From NCBI RefSeq assembly GCF_900109855.1, contig NZ_FOBO01000006.1, positions 1-64,000 of the forward strand: a stretch of DNA of 64,000 bases. Reading direction: 5' to 3'. Each line of letters starts with the position of its first letter. Position 1 is the stretch's first letter. Under the pieces are notes generated by a model that saw nothing but the letters and a program-made list of their open reading frames with translations, searched no databases and was not told the DNA's origin. The position numbers were made by a program, and so were the translations under genes. The DNA comes from Roseovarius tolerans. GTDB taxonomy: Bacteria; Pseudomonadota; Alphaproteobacteria; Rhodobacterales; Rhodobacteraceae. This document shows positions 50,292 to 61,360 of this stretch, in pieces.

Positions 50292-51201
50292 TGCTGGCCT
50301 CCGCCGCGATTGCGGGATCAAGGGGTTGCGCGTCGGGCAGGGACGAGGGGGAAATGAGGTCGCCGGGCGTGTTGATGTCTTCGGTTGCATAGCTGCGCAG
50401 CACGCGCAGGAATTCCAGCCGCTCGTAATCGGCGGCGATGCGCACCCGCATGCGCCCGCCCGGATCTTCGGCCAGTTGGCCGACCAGCAGACCGGCGGGA
50501 AAGACCCCACCATCGCCCGAGGTCAGCACCCGGTCGCCGGGGCGCACCTGATCGGGCGTTTCGATGAAATCCACCAACGGCGTTATGGAATTGTCGCCGA
50601 TGATGAGCGCGCGCTGCCCCGACGGCTGGAGCGTCACGGGAATGCGGCTCGATGTATCGGTGAGCAGGATCACCCGCGCGGTATTGCGCCCCACCCCCGA
50701 GATGCGCCCGACAAGGCCCAGCCCGTCCATCGCAGCCCATCCATCCATGATCCCGTCGCGGGATCCGACGTTGATCAGCACCGATTGCCGGAACGGAGAG
50801 CCGCTATCGGCCATCACCACGCCGGTGACATAGGTCAGGCGCGGATCGAGCTGCACATTGTTGAGATCGAGCAGGCGGGCGTTTTCCTGTTCCAGCTGGA
50901 GCGCTGCCTCTTTCCACGCCTTCATCTGCTGCAATTCGCGGCGCAGGTCCTGATTTTGCTGATACATGCGCTGATAGCTCTGGAAGTCTCTCAGGATGTT
51001 CACCGCGCCCGTCACCGGGGCCATCGCCCAGTCGAAGGAGGGCACGACCCGGTCCACCACCTGCGCGCGAAAGCGTTCAACGCGCGGGCTGTCGATGCGC
51101 CAGAGCAGGAACAGACCGAGCAGGCACAACAGAAGCACGCCCAGAAGCAGACGCTTGAGCGGGCCGCTATAGTCTTCGCTCTGTCCGCGATCCTTGGCCA
51201 C
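50284..51201 (-). CDS. mreC: Cell shape-determining protein MreC
   Basis: MreC links MreB filaments to PBP2 in the periplasm. The 305-residue protein has one N-terminal membrane anchor (LLLGVLLLCLLGLFLLWRID), a coiled coil (MYQQNQDLRRELQQMKAWKE), and the MreC beta-domains with VSVGSRDGI-like sequence and GLVGRISGVGRNTARVILLT. The length is typical. Confidence 0.96.
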   Translation of the reverse strand: MAKDRGQSEDYSGPLKRLLLGVLLLCLLGLFLLWRIDSPRVERFRAQVVDRVVPSFDWAMAPVTGAVNILRDFQSYQRMYQQNQDLRRELQQMKAWKEAALQLEQENARLLDLNNVQLDPRLTYVTGVVMADSGSPFRQSVLINVGSRDGIMDGWAAMDGLGLVGRISGVGRNTARVILLTDTSSRIPVTLQPSGQRALIIGDNSITPLVDFIETPDQVRPGDRVLTSGDGGVFPAGLLVGQLAEDPGGRMRVRIAADYERLEFLRVLRSYATEDINTPGDLISPSSLPDAQPLDPAIAAEASNG

Positions 51202-51234
51202 GGGGTCCCCCTTTTGCTCTAAAAGGTGGGCGGG

Positions 51235-52281
<1,047 letters not shown>

Positions 52282-52349
52282 TTACGTAACTGTCCTGTCG
52301 CCCCAATGAAGATTTGCCCCGCGACTCGGGCGGTCGGGGGCCGGATTTC

Positions 52350-52378
52350 CTTATAGTTGGCGGCCTGCACGGGCGAAA
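52350..52378 (-). promoter_or_regulatory. Weak promoter candidate for mreB
   Basis: In the 141-base gap after hisD, on the minus strand, TATAAG is preceded at 17 bases by TTTCGC. The -10 is good, the -35 poor. A promoter here would explain expression independent of hisD. Confidence 0.35.
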
Positions 52379-52422
52379 GGGGCTGTTTCAATCCTGTAAG
52401 CACCAAACCGCCACATCCGGTC

Positions 52423-53724
52423 TCACCCGTTGAGATGATCAAGCCGTGCGCGCACCGACAATCCGTGCGCCTCAAGGCTCTCTGAGCGGGCCAGCGTCTC
52501 GGCGGCGGGGCCGATGGCGCGCAGGGCCTCTGGCGTCATCTTGGCCAGCGTGGTGCGTTTGAGGAAATCCATCACCGACAGGCCCGACGAGAACCGCGCC
52601 GAGCGGGCGGTGGGCAGCACGTGATTGGGCCCGCCCACGTAATCGCCGATGGCCTCGGGCGTCCAGGCCCCGAGAAAGATCGCGCCGGCATGGGTGATTT
52701 GCTGGCTCAGCGCGTCCGGGTCGCTTACGCAAAGCTCCAGATGCTCTGGCGCGATGCGGTTGCTGAGCGCGGCGGCGGTATCGAGATCGGGCACCGTTAT
52801 GATCGCGCCGAAATCGCGCCAGCTGGCCCCGGCGATGGCGCGCCGTTCCAGCGTTTGCAGATGGCGTTCGATGGCCGCCTCCACATCGCGCGCCAGCCCT
52901 GCATCGTCGGTGATCAGGATGGCCTGCGCGCTCTCGTCATGTTCGGCCTGGCTCAGCATATCGAGCGCGATCCAGTCTGGGTTCTGTCCCTTGTCAGCGA
53001 TCACCAGGATCTCGGAGGGGCCTGCGATCATGTCGATGCCCACCTTACCGAACACCCTCCGCTTGGCCGCCGCCACAAAGGCGTTGCCCGGCCCGGTGAT
53101 CTTGTCCACCGGGGCGATGCTCTCGGTGCCATAGGCAAGCGCCGCCACCGCTTGCGCGCCGCCGATGCGATAGATTTCGTCCACCCCCGCGATCTGCGCG
53201 GCCAGCAGCACCAGCGGATTGGCCTTGCCGTCCGGCGTCGGCACGACGATGGCCAGCCGCTCCACCCCCGCCACCTTGGCCGGGATCGCGTTCATCAGCA
53301 CCGAGGATGGGTAGGAGGCAAGGCCTCCCGGCACATAAAGCCCCGCCGAACCCACCGGCGTCCAGCGCCATCCAAGGCTCGCGCCGCTTTCCTCGGTCCA
53401 GCTTGCATCCTCGGGCAGTTGGCGTTCGTGATAGTCCCGGATGCGGGCGGCGGCGAGTTCGAGTGCGTCACGTTCGGCGTCAGGCACCTGCGCGATCAGG
53501 GCCGCCACCTCTTCGGGCGAAAAGCGCAAGGTTTCCGGCGTCAGCTCCAGCCGGTCGAACCTCGCGGTAAGTTCGATCACGGCGGCATCGCCGCGCGCGC
53601 GCACATCCTTGATGATCGCGGCGACGGTGTCGTCCACGTCTGGGCTGTCCTCGCGCTTGGCGCTCAGCAGCGCCGTGAACTGCGCCTCGAAATCAGCGGT
53701 GGTGGCGTCGAGCGTGATCGGCAT
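52423..53724 (-). CDS. hisD: Histidinol dehydrogenase
   Basis: HisD oxidises histidinol to histidine in the last two steps of the pathway, with zinc and NAD. The 433-residue product has [20 protein letters not shown], the family signature [20 protein letters not shown], and zinc-site Gln/His in [14 protein letters not shown]. An ATG six codons upstream is in frame; AAAGGA before 53724 supports MPITLDATT. No other his gene is adjacent. Confidence 0.97.
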   Translation of the reverse strand: MPITLDATTADFEAQFTALLSAKREDSPDVDDTVAAIIKDVRARGDAAVIELTARFDRLELTPETLRFSPEEVAALIAQVPDAERDALELAAARIRDYHERQLPEDASWTEESGASLGWRWTPVGSAGLYVPGGLASYPSSVLMNAIPAKVAGVERLAIVVPTPDGKANPLVLLAAQIAGVDEIYRIGGAQAVAALAYGTESIAPVDKITGPGNAFVAAAKRRVFGKVGIDMIAGPSEILVIADKGQNPDWIALDMLSQAEHDESAQAILITDDAGLARDVEAAIERHLQTLERRAIAGASWRDFGAIITVPDLDTAAALSNRIAPEHLELCVSDPDALSQQITHAGAIFLGAWTPEAIGDYVGGPNHVLPTARSARFSSGLSVMDFLKRTTLAKMTPEALRAIGPAAETLARSESLEAHGLSVRARLDHLNG

Positions 53725-53789
53725 GGCAGGTCCTTTCGACAAGGCAGATAGCGGGCGGGGGGCTGTGTCTCAAGTCCCGGGTTTCTTCT

Positions 53790-53816
53790 TGGCGAGAATA
53801 CTCAAATACCGTCGCC
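53790..53816 (-). repeat. Short motif GAGTATT...CCAAGAAGAAA, copy
   Basis: Read on the minus strand, GAGTATTCTCGCCAAGAAGA followed by AACCC lies between the DUF2948 stop and the hisD start. Close copies occur at 19930 (GAGTATTTGGACCAAGAAGA on the plus strand) and, facing each other, at 42188-42240. It seems to mark gene ends. Confidence 0.55.
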
Positions 53817-53827
53817 TGCCACAGGTA

Positions 53828-54298
53828 TCAGGCGTCGTGGCGGGGCACCTTTCCCGAAGGCGCGCGATAGGGGCGCGTGACATCCTTGAGCGTGACCTCG
53901 AGCGCCTCGATCTCGAGCCGGATCGCGCCATCGCCTGCAAGCGTCAGCAGCAGATGGACGGTGCCGTCGCCGGTCGGCTCGAAGCTGACCGACATCAGCG
54001 ACAGGATCGTGTCGGGATCACCCCGGTCGATGCCTTGGCTGGCGACGCGCAGCACGTTCTCGACGACCAGCACCGATTGCACCCGTTCGGGCGCGTGGCG
54101 CTCGCGACCCTGATCTTCCCAGCGAAAGCGGTTGAGCAGCAGGCCGAAGCGCCGCGCGCCCGGTCGCCAGGTCATTTCGGTGATCGGAAAGACCGCATCC
54201 TGCGCGAGGCTGGAGATCACCTGCAGATCATCGACATCGAACGCACCCAGATTGAGCGGGGTCTCGCGCCCGTCTTCGAATTTGGCGTCTTCGGTCAT
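53828..54298 (-). CDS. DUF2948 family protein
   Basis: The 156-residue product has the DUF2948 pattern [40 protein letters not shown] and [24 protein letters not shown] end. The family is limited mainly to alphaproteobacteria, and its function is unknown. Its ATG overlaps the murA stop by four bases, a conserved pairing that hints at an envelope role but does not show it. Confidence 0.88.
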   Translation of the reverse strand: MTEDAKFEDGRETPLNLGAFDVDDLQVISSLAQDAVFPITEMTWRPGARRFGLLLNRFRWEDQGRERHAPERVQSVLVVENVLRVASQGIDRGDPDTILSLMSVSFEPTGDGTVHLLLTLAGDGAIRLEIEALEVTLKDVTRPYRAPSGKVPRHDA

Positions 54299-55563
54299 TG
54301 GCCGCTGATCCTTTCGATCTTCGCACCGACATTGCCGAGTTTCTCCTCGACGCTCTCATACCCGCGATCGAGATGATAGACCCGGTTGACCACCGTCTCG
54401 CCCTCGGCTGCCAGCCCTGCGAGGATCAGCGACACGCTGGCGCGCAGATCCGTGGCCATCACCGGCGCGCCCTTGAGGTGTTCGACGCCGGTGACGGTCG
54501 CGGTGCCGCCCTGCACGTCGATTCTTGCCCCCATGCGCATCAGTTCCGGCGCATGCATGAAGCGGTTCTCGAAAATCCGCTCTTCGAGCACCGAGGTGCC
54601 TTCGGCGGTGCACATCAGCGCCATCATCTGCGCCTGCAGGTCGGTGGGAAAGCCGGGGAAGGGTTCGGTGATCACGTCAACGGCCCGCACGCGGCCATTC
54701 TGACGGCTCACCTTGAGGCCGTGTTCGGTTTCCTCCACCGAGACACCGGCGGCATTGAGCCGCTCGCAGAACGCCTGCACAAGGTCGATCCGCCCACCGA
54801 GGCATTCGACCTCGCCACCACAGATCGCCGGGGCCAGCATATAGGTGCCCAGTTCGATCCGGTCAGGCACCACGGGATGCGTCGCTCCGCCCAGACGGTC
54901 GACGCCCTGAATGGTGATTGTCGATGTGCCCGCGCCCTCGATCTGTGCACCCATGCGGCGCAGGCATTGCGCCAGATCCACGATCTCGGGTTCGCGCGCG
55001 GCGTTCTTCAGCACGGTCGTGCCCTTGGCCAGCGTCGCCGCCATCAGCGCGTTTTCCGTGGCCCCGACCGAGACGATGGGAAACTCGAAGGTGCCGCCCC
55101 TGAGGCCGCCGGGGGCCTTGGCATGGACATAGCCCTCGCGCAGGTCGAGTTCCGCGCCCATGGCCTCCAGCGCCTTGAGGTGCAGATCGACGGGCCGCGC
55201 GCCGATGGCACAGCCGCCGGGCAGCGACACGACCGCATGCCCGGCGCGCGCCAGCATGGGCCCGAGCACGAGGATCGAGGCGCGCATCTTGCGCACGATG
55301 TCATAGTCGGCGACGTGATTGTCGAGCGCGTGCGACGACAGCGCCAGCACCTTGCCGCCCTGCATCTGCGTGACCTCCGCCCCGAGCGATTGCAGGAGCG
55401 TGCTCATCGTCTTGATGTCCGACAGGCGCGGCGCGTTGGTCAGGGTCAGCGGCTCTTCGCTGAGCAGTGTTGCGGGCATCAGCGTGAGGCAGGCGTTCTT
55501 GGCCCCCGCAATCGGGATCTGCCCCTTGAGAGGGCCATTGCCCGTGACGACGATCGAATCCAT
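54295..55563 (-). CDS. murA: UDP-N-acetylglucosamine 1-carboxyvinyltransferase
   Basis: MurA adds enolpyruvate to UDP-GlcNAc, the first step of peptidoglycan precursor synthesis. The 422-residue protein has the start [24 protein letters not shown] motif and [13 protein letters not shown], and the active-site loop [17 protein letters not shown] with the Cys that fosfomycin attacks. The length is normal. DUF2948 follows in coupling; a small gene precedes it by five bases. Confidence 0.97.
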   Translation of the reverse strand: MDSIVVTGNGPLKGQIPIAGAKNACLTLMPATLLSEEPLTLTNAPRLSDIKTMSTLLQSLGAEVTQMQGGKVLALSSHALDNHVADYDIVRKMRASILVLGPMLARAGHAVVSLPGGCAIGARPVDLHLKALEAMGAELDLREGYVHAKAPGGLRGGTFEFPIVSVGATENALMAATLAKGTTVLKNAAREPEIVDLAQCLRRMGAQIEGAGTSTITIQGVDRLGGATHPVVPDRIELGTYMLAPAICGGEVECLGGRIDLVQAFCERLNAAGVSVEETEHGLKVSRQNGRVRAVDVITEPFPGFPTDLQAQMMALMCTAEGTSVLEERIFENRFMHAPELMRMGARIDVQGGTATVTGVEHLKGAPVMATDLRASVSLILAGLAAEGETVVNRVYHLDRGYESVEEKLGNVGAKIERISGQ

Positions 55564-55568
55564 CTGCT

Positions 55569-55736
55569 CTACCCTTTGTCCTTGCCACCGGTTTCCGGCT
55601 TGCCTGCCTCATCCGCACCGCGTGCGCGCATCTGCGCCTTACGCCGTGCGAGATTGGCCTTCAACGCCGATTTGAGCCTGTCCTCGCGGCTCTGGCCCTT
55701 TTTCGCGGGCGTGTCCGGTGTGGTTTTCTTGTTCAT
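55569..55736 (-). CDS. Small basic protein upstream of murA
   Basis: The 55-residue product [20 protein letters not shown] continues as a charged helix ([20 protein letters not shown]) and a Gly/Lys-rich tail. Such short basic frames next to murA recur in Rhodobacterales as far as I recall, but no function is known. The ATG at 55736 is chosen; a longer in-frame start 20 codons upstream has a Trp/Cys-rich lead that looks non-coding. Confidence 0.6.
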   Translation of the reverse strand: MNKKTTPDTPAKKGQSREDRLKSALKANLARRKAQMRARGADEAGKPETGGKDKG

Positions 55737-55820
55737 GCCGCCCGTCTTACAGGAGCCATCAAAAACCGTCCAGTTACCCCTTGCGCGAGGGGGCATTAGC
55801 GTCTAATCAGCGCGCCACGT

Positions 55821-55895
55821 GCTGCTGTAGCTCAGTGGTAGAGCGCACCCTTGGTAAGGGTGAGGTCGGGAGTTCAATCCTCCCCAGCAGCACCA
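55821..55895 (+). tRNA. tRNA-Thr (anticodon GGT)
   Basis: A full cloverleaf is visible: acceptor GCTGCTG with CAGCAGC, D-arm with AGCTCAGTGGTAGAGC, anticodon stem CACCC-GGGTG around TTGGTAA (anticodon GGT), T-arm GGGAG-TTCAATC-CTCCC, discriminator A and encoded CCA. It stands alone between the murA unit and a transporter gene. Confidence 0.97.
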
Positions 55896-55947
55896 TTTAC
55901 GTCCCGAAACTTAAACGCCTGGGTGTGCCCTTGATCGGTACGAGGTC

Positions 55948-57000
55948 TCAGGCGCCCTTGAAGTTGACCCGTCCCTCGTGTTCGAGCGCGTCGTCGAGTG
56001 CCATATCTCGGGCCTTGATCGCGCGCTGCTCTGCGCGTTGGTGGCGGATGCGGCCAAACTGACCGATGCCAATGCCGGAAAGAATGATCAGCCCGCCCGG
56101 GATCAGTCCCGCGCCGGGAGACTCGCCAAGCAGCAGCATCGCGATCACGAGCGCGGCCAGAGGGGAAAAGGATGTCGCAAGAGAGATATCCCCAGCTCGG
56201 GCGTATTTCAGGCCGAGCGTCCAGGCAAACTGCCCCACGATGATGACGATCACCGCGTAGACCCATACCCATTTCCAGACGATTGCAGAGAAAATGTCCT
56301 GAAAGTGCAGCGCTCCGTAAAGATAGATGGCGAGGAAATAGTAGATGATCGTGCCCAGGACCGTTCGGTAGATCGAGAATAATCCAAGCGGTATGCCTTT
56401 AAGTCCGACCCGGCTGACGATGGTCGAGGCGATAAAAGACAATGTGGCGAAGACGGTGGCGATCTCGCCTTTTCCAAACGAGAAGCGGGCGCCGCCGTCG
56501 TTCATGAGAAGCATCACGAGTGCACCGATCAGCGCGATCAAACCCGCCGAGAACGCCCAGGGATCGAGCTTTTCGCCAAGCAGAAGGAATGCGGTGAGCA
56601 AAAAGAGCGGCGGCTCGATCCGACCGATCAGCACGACGTTGGTCACGGTCGTATAATCGAGAGCGATAAAGAACAGCGCGGGCGTCACGGCTGACGACAG
56701 AAGCGCGGACAGAGACAGGATGCTCCAGTCCCGGCGTGTCAGCTTGCCAAGATTGTCGAGGGTCCAGTCCTTGTAGAACATGAACACCATTGGAATAAGC
56801 GATATCAGGGACCCTAGAAATAGCAGATTGCACAAGGTCACGGCGTTGCGGCCCATGATGGGGTGTTGCCTGCCGATATCCGCCAGCAAGGAGACGATGG
56901 AATTCGACGACGCATAGACAAGCACCGCCAGCCAGACCAGCCCGGCCCCCAGCATCGCCTTGGACATTTCCGGACGCGGTGTCGTCTCGACGTTGCTCAT
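55948..57000 (-). CDS. EamA/DMT family transporter
   Basis: The 350-residue membrane protein has ten hydrophobic segments in two EamA halves (GLVWLAVLVYASSNSIVSLL; VFATLSFIASTIVSRVGLKG). Such proteins export metabolites or amino acids; the substrate is unknown. A polar tail of about 30 residues ends it. The start MSNVETTPRPEM follows AAGGGA. Lower G+C content than its neighbours hints at recent gain but proves nothing. Confidence 0.88.
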   Translation of the reverse strand: MSNVETTPRPEMSKAMLGAGLVWLAVLVYASSNSIVSLLADIGRQHPIMGRNAVTLCNLLFLGSLISLIPMVFMFYKDWTLDNLGKLTRRDWSILSLSALLSSAVTPALFFIALDYTTVTNVVLIGRIEPPLFLLTAFLLLGEKLDPWAFSAGLIALIGALVMLLMNDGGARFSFGKGEIATVFATLSFIASTIVSRVGLKGIPLGLFSIYRTVLGTIIYYFLAIYLYGALHFQDIFSAIVWKWVWVYAVIVIIVGQFAWTLGLKYARAGDISLATSFSPLAALVIAMLLLGESPGAGLIPGGLIILSGIGIGQFGRIRHQRAEQRAIKARDMALDDALEHEGRVNFKGA

Positions 57001-57269
57001 GGTCCGATCCCTTTTTTGTAAATGCTTTGAGAATAACTTTGCCCCGTGCCGCTGAATAACAAGTGTCGCGTCGCACACAGCCCATCACATTTCCTCGGGT
57101 GGGCTGACAGTTCCGACAGATGCTACGGAAAAACCGGGATATGTCCATCGAAAGCGCGCCGAGGCGGCTGCATCTTTGCGCTGGGACTAGGGGGCTTTGG
57201 GAGTGAATTGGCCCATTGCCCCTGACGCGCAGGCCTGTACCCTGCATGAAGCAATGCAAGAGGACAGCG

Positions 57270-58466
57270 ATGATCACCGTGAACCCCGAGAGATTTCTGG
57301 CCGATCTTCACCGGCTGCGCGAGTTCGGCGCGGCGGGGGTGGGCAAGGGCGTGGTGCGCCCGGCCTTCAGCGCGCCCGATATCGCCGCGCGGGAATGGCT
57401 GGCCGGGGAAATGCGCGCAGCGGGCCTTATCCCGCAGTTCGATCCGGTGGGCAGTCTGTTCGGGCTGGCTGAGGGCAAATCGCTGCTGATCGGCAGTCAC
57501 AGCGACAGCCAGCCCGAGGGTGGCTGGCTCGACGGGGCGCTTGGCGTCATCGCGGGGCTGGAGATTGCGCGCGCCAGCGTCGAGGCGGGCGGGCCGCCTG
57601 TCTCGGTGGTGTCCTTTCAGGATGAAGAAGGGCGCTTTGGCGTCACTACTGGCAGCGCGATCTGGTCGGGCAACCTGAGCCTTGAAGACGCCGACCGGCA
57701 GACCGACCGCGAGGGCGTGAGTTTCGCCGAGTCGCGCGCGGGCATGGCGCATCTGGCGGGCGATTTCATTGATCCTGCGCGCTTCACCGGCTTTCTGGAA
57801 ATGCATATCGAGCAGGGCCCGTGGCTGGAACAGGCGGGCGAGGCGGTCGGGGTCGTGACCGATATCGTTGGCATCCGCGACATGCGGATCACGCTGGAGG
57901 GCCAGCAGAACCACGCGGGCACCACGCCGATGCACCTGCGGCGCGATGCGTTTCAGGGGGTGGCGCGGTTCAACAGCCTGATCAATGAGCGGTTCCGTAA
58001 CGTCGTCACGCCGCAGACGGTCTGGACCATCGGCCATGTGCGGCTGCATCCGGACGCGCATTCCATCGTGCCGGGGCAGGCGGTGTTTTCGATGCAGTGG
58101 CGCGACGGCGACGCGGACCGTCTGCGCCGGATGGAGGGGATCATTCGCGACACCGCTGCAGAGGTGGCGCAAGACATGGGCCTTGGCCTGAGTCTTGGCG
58201 ACATGCTGGGGCTGGAGCCGGTGCCGATGGATGGGAGTTTGCGTGCGGCGCTTTGCGACAGTGCCGAGGCCGTGGTGCCGGGCGGCTGGCGGCAGATGCA
58301 GTCGGGCGCGCTGCACGATGCGACTAATGTCTCGCGGCTGATGCCTGCGGCGATGCTGTTTGTGCCCTCGATCGACGGGATCAGCCACGCCTTTGCCGAG
58401 GACACCGCCGAGGCCGATCTGGTGGCCGGGCTGGAGGTGTTGGCGGGGGCTGCGGCGCGGCTTTGA
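57270..58466 (+). CDS. M20 amidohydrolase (allantoate/N-carbamoyl amino acid type)
   Basis: The 398-residue product is a Zn-dependent amidase of the hydantoinase/carbamoylase group (AllC-like). Metal and catalytic residues appear in [33 protein letters not shown] and [15 protein letters not shown], and the dimer-domain [21 protein letters not shown] segment is present. The exact substrate (allantoate, ureidoglycolate, carbamoyl amino acids) cannot be chosen. AGAGGA lies before the ATG at 57270. No other purine gene is nearby. Confidence 0.9.
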   Translation: MITVNPERFLADLHRLREFGAAGVGKGVVRPAFSAPDIAAREWLAGEMRAAGLIPQFDPVGSLFGLAEGKSLLIGSHSDSQPEGGWLDGALGVIAGLEIARASVEAGGPPVSVVSFQDEEGRFGVTTGSAIWSGNLSLEDADRQTDREGVSFAESRAGMAHLAGDFIDPARFTGFLEMHIEQGPWLEQAGEAVGVVTDIVGIRDMRITLEGQQNHAGTTPMHLRRDAFQGVARFNSLINERFRNVVTPQTVWTIGHVRLHPDAHSIVPGQAVFSMQWRDGDADRLRRMEGIIRDTAAEVAQDMGLGLSLGDMLGLEPVPMDGSLRAALCDSAEAVVPGGWRQMQSGALHDATNVSRLMPAAMLFVPSIDGISHAFAEDTAEADLVAGLEVLAGAAARL

Positions 58467-58478
58467 GCATTTAGGCCG

Positions 58479-58548
58479 CGTCATCGTCTGGCTCGACCGG
58501 ACGATCTCTTGCGGCTGGAGACCCTCGGGTCAGGCCCGAGGATGACGG
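58479..58548. repeat. Pair of palindromic repeat units facing each other
   Basis: Unit 1 (58479-58508) is the reverse complement, with one change, of the 52-base-period units at 14278-14412. Unit 2 (58518-58548) has the other stem type (CCCTCGGG with CCCGAGGA). Both are in the gap between the convergent M20 and response-regulator genes. Confidence 0.7.
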
Positions 58549-58555
58549 AAGCACG

Positions 58556-59257
58556 TCACCCCCACCCGACATCACCCAAAAAGATATAGCCCGCGCCGTA
58601 GATCGTCTTGATCAGGCGCGGGTTCTTGGGGTCTTCGCGCAGCTTGGTGCGCAGGCGCGAGATGCGTACGTCCATGGCGCGGTCAAAGCTTTCGCCCGCC
58701 GCCCCGCCAAGCGCCTCCTGCATCGCATGCCGGGAAATCAACCGCTTGGGGCGTTCGAGAAAGAGCCGCAGCACCTCGCCCTCGGCATGGGAAAAGGGGG
58801 TTTCCGTGCCGCTCTCATCCTCTAGGACATAACGGTCGAAATGCGCGGTCCAGCCGTTGAAGCGCGCCACCTCGCCGGTCTGCGGGCTGGGTGTGCCGCG
58901 ACGCAGCCGGGCGCGGATGCGGGCCACCACTTCCGCCGGGTCGAACGGCTTTATGATATAGTCGTCGGCCCCCAGTTCCAGACCGGTCACTCGGTCCTGC
59001 ACCTGCGCGCGGCCTGAGATGATGATCACCGTGGCACCCTGTTCGAGTGCGAGGCGATGCACGAGGGTCAGCCCGTCGCGGTCGGGCAGCGAGAGATCGA
59101 CGAGGCAGACATCGGGATTGGCCTGCCGCAGCGCGGCCTCGAATTCGGTGGCGCGGCCAAAGGCCATGGTGCGAAACCCGGCCTCGGTCAGCGCATCGGC
59201 CAGCATTGTCCGGATCGCCGGTTCGTCGTCGAGAATGGTGACAAGTGGGGCTGTCAT
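58556..59257 (-). CDS. OmpR-family response regulator
   Basis: The 233-residue protein has a receiver domain (acidic pair ILDDEP, phosphoacceptor Asp 54 in LVDLSLPD, Lys 103 in IIKPFDPAE) and a C-terminal winged helix (FSHAEGEVLRLFLERPKRLI; VRISRLRTKLREDPKNPRLI; TIYGAGYIF). It would bind DNA. Its ATG overlaps the kinase stop by four bases, making the two a clear pair. Confidence 0.95.
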   Translation of the reverse strand: MTAPLVTILDDEPAIRTMLADALTEAGFRTMAFGRATEFEAALRQANPDVCLVDLSLPDRDGLTLVHRLALEQGATVIIISGRAQVQDRVTGLELGADDYIIKPFDPAEVVARIRARLRRGTPSPQTGEVARFNGWTAHFDRYVLEDESGTETPFSHAEGEVLRLFLERPKRLISRHAMQEALGGAAGESFDRAMDVRISRLRTKLREDPKNPRLIKTIYGAGYIFLGDVGWG

Positions 59258-61161
59258 GGTCGGTCTCCGGCATTCAGGGCGGCGTCAAGCTGGGCTGCGG
59301 TGAACGGTTTGCGCAGCACCGGCACGCGCCCTGCGGCGGCGCGGTGCAGCGGATCGTCGGGCGGCAGGGATGTCATCAGCACCAGCGGGCAATCGGGCCC
59401 GCGCACCACCGAGGCCAGATCGAGCCCGGTGCGGTCGCCTTCCAGCACGATATCCGACAGCACGGCGGATATCTCGGGCAGGTCGGCGATCAGCGTTGTC
59501 GCCTCTTCCACGCTGGTCGCCTCGATCACGCTATGGCCCGCGCCGCGCAGCATGCCGCGCAGGGCGCTGCGCAGGTCGGGGCTGTCCTCGACCAGCAGCA
59601 CGAGGCCGGGGGGGCGTGCGTCACCCGCCGGGCGCAACGGCAGGCGCAGGGCCACGCGCCCGCCGGTGTCGGTATTGCCGAGGATGATGCGCCCGCCCGC
59701 CAGCTTGGTCATGTCATAGACCATCGACAGGCCCAGCCCCGAGCCCTCGCCGCCCTTGGTGGTGAAGAACGGATCGAGCGCGTGGCGGATCGCCTCGGGG
59801 CTGAAGCCGGGCCCGGTATCGTCGAGCACGAATTCAAGCCATATTTCCTGCAGCGCGCGGGCTGTGAGGGTGATTTCGCCGCCGCCGCCACAGGCATCAC
59901 GTGCGTTCAGGATGAGATTGAGCAGTGAATCCTGCAACATGCCCGCATCGAGCAGGTAGCGGTTCTCGGTATCTTCGCGTGTGATCCGCAGGGTCACGCC
60001 CGAGGGCAGGGCCGAGCGGGCCAGTGTTTCCAGATCGCTCAGAAAGGCCGCGAGATCGGTTGGCACGGGTTCATGCTCGCGCGGGCCGGTCATGTCGGCG
60101 ATGCGGTTGAGCAGCCCGCCGCCGCGCCGGGCTGCGGCAAGAGTGGCGTCGATCAGCGTGCGCGCCTCTTCCGGCAGGCCCATCCGGCCAAGCCGCGACT
60201 GCATGCCCAATATGATCGTCAGAAGGTTCGAGAAATCATGCGCCAAACCACTGGTCAGTTGTGCCGCCATCTCGCGGCGCCGGGTCTGTTGCAAGGCGGC
60301 GCGGGTCTGGCTTTCCTCGGTGATGTCCATCGACAGGATATAGACGCCGCCGCTGGAATGATCGGGAGTGAGCGCCACGCGGATGCGGCGCGAACTTGGC
60401 TCGTGGGTGAATTCGAAGACCGACGCCTGCCCGGCATAGGCCTTGTCCAGTTCCGGGCCGATCACAGACCAAGGCTGCGGTCCCAGAACCTCGGCGGCAT
60501 GAACCCCGATCAGATCGGCGCGCGAGCCGGGCATCACCGAGGTCAAGCGCCGGTTGGAATAGGTATAGCGGTGATCGGGGCCGACATGCGCGATATGTGC
60601 GGGCATCATCTCGGCGGTCAGCCGCGTGCGGGCCTCGGCCTCGGAAATCTGGCGCTTGGCTTCTTCCAGTGCGGTGATCGTTGCCTCGAGCTCTCGGTTG
60701 GCCGCCGAGAGATCCTCGGAATAGCTGAGCAGCTGATCCGACAATTCCTCGGAACGGGCGCGCAGCAGCGCCTCCTGCCGCTTGGTGCGGGTGATGTCGG
60801 TGTAGACCGTGACCCAGCCGCCCTGCGGCAGCGGCGTGCCCTCGACGCTGATCGTGCGGCCATTGGCGCGGGTCCGTTCCATGTAATGCGGCTCGAAGGC
60901 GCGGGCGATCTCGACCCGGGTGGCGACGAAAGCGTCCACATCGCCCACATCGCCGTAATCGCCGCGTGTCGCGAGATAGCGGATCGTATCGGAGAAATCG
61001 GCCCCCGGCGTCACGAGCCAATCGGGCAGGGCGAACATTTCCTGAAAGCGCCGGTTGCAGACGGCGAGGCGCAGATCGCGGTCATAGATGGTGAGCGCCT
61101 GCTGAATGAGGTTCAGCCCGGCCATGGTCATGGCGTCACGATCGGCGTGGTTGGGGCTCAT
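59254..61161 (-). CDS. Hybrid sensor histidine kinase, PAS-PAS-kinase-receiver
   Basis: The 635-residue protein has no membrane segment, so sensing is cytoplasmic. A PAS domain (about residues 15-125; LTIYDRDLRLAVCNRRFQEM) is followed by a coiled coil, a second PAS (about 180-285), the HisKA box with His 308 in GLAHDFSNLL, the ATPase domain (N-box NLILNARDACG, DDTGPGF, GLGLSMV) and a complete receiver (LVEDSP, VLSDIVLEGD, LRKPF). The start MSPNHADRD follows AGGAGG. It lies divergent from the acyl-CoA synthetase gene, which it may control with the OmpR-type regulator. Confidence 0.92.
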   Translation of the reverse strand: MSPNHADRDAMTMAGLNLIQQALTIYDRDLRLAVCNRRFQEMFALPDWLVTPGADFSDTIRYLATRGDYGDVGDVDAFVATRVEIARAFEPHYMERTRANGRTISVEGTPLPQGGWVTVYTDITRTKRQEALLRARSEELSDQLLSYSEDLSAANRELEATITALEEAKRQISEAEARTRLTAEMMPAHIAHVGPDHRYTYSNRRLTSVMPGSRADLIGVHAAEVLGPQPWSVIGPELDKAYAGQASVFEFTHEPSSRRIRVALTPDHSSGGVYILSMDITEESQTRAALQQTRRREMAAQLTSGLAHDFSNLLTIILGMQSRLGRMGLPEEARTLIDATLAAARRGGGLLNRIADMTGPREHEPVPTDLAAFLSDLETLARSALPSGVTLRITREDTENRYLLDAGMLQDSLLNLILNARDACGGGGEITLTARALQEIWLEFVLDDTGPGFSPEAIRHALDPFFTTKGGEGSGLGLSMVYDMTKLAGGRIILGNTDTGGRVALRLPLRPAGDARPPGLVLLVEDSPDLRSALRGMLRGAGHSVIEATSVEEATTLIADLPEISAVLSDIVLEGDRTGLDLASVVRGPDCPLVLMTSLPPDDPLHRAAAGRVPVLRKPFTAAQLDAALNAGDRP

Positions 61162-61360
61162 CCATCTTTCCTCCTGATCCTTGGCTAGCACCGGAGGGGG
61201 CGGTGGCAAAGGCTGTATATGCGCCTGTTACAATTCGTAAGGATTGCGAAATGTTCAGGAAAAAGTTGACGGCGAGCGTGTTTCCCGCACCCTTTGAGGA
61301 GAGGAGAATCGCCCCAAGGCGGTCGGATGTCCGTTGATCGGACAATTGGGAGGATAAAAT
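61162..61360. promoter_or_regulatory. Divergent control region, kinase and acyl-CoA synthetase
   Basis: This 199-base gap must hold both promoters. A short dyad, TTACAATTCGTAA at 61228-61240, is the clearest operator candidate. I could not place convincing -35 and -10 boxes on either strand. Confidence 0.35.
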
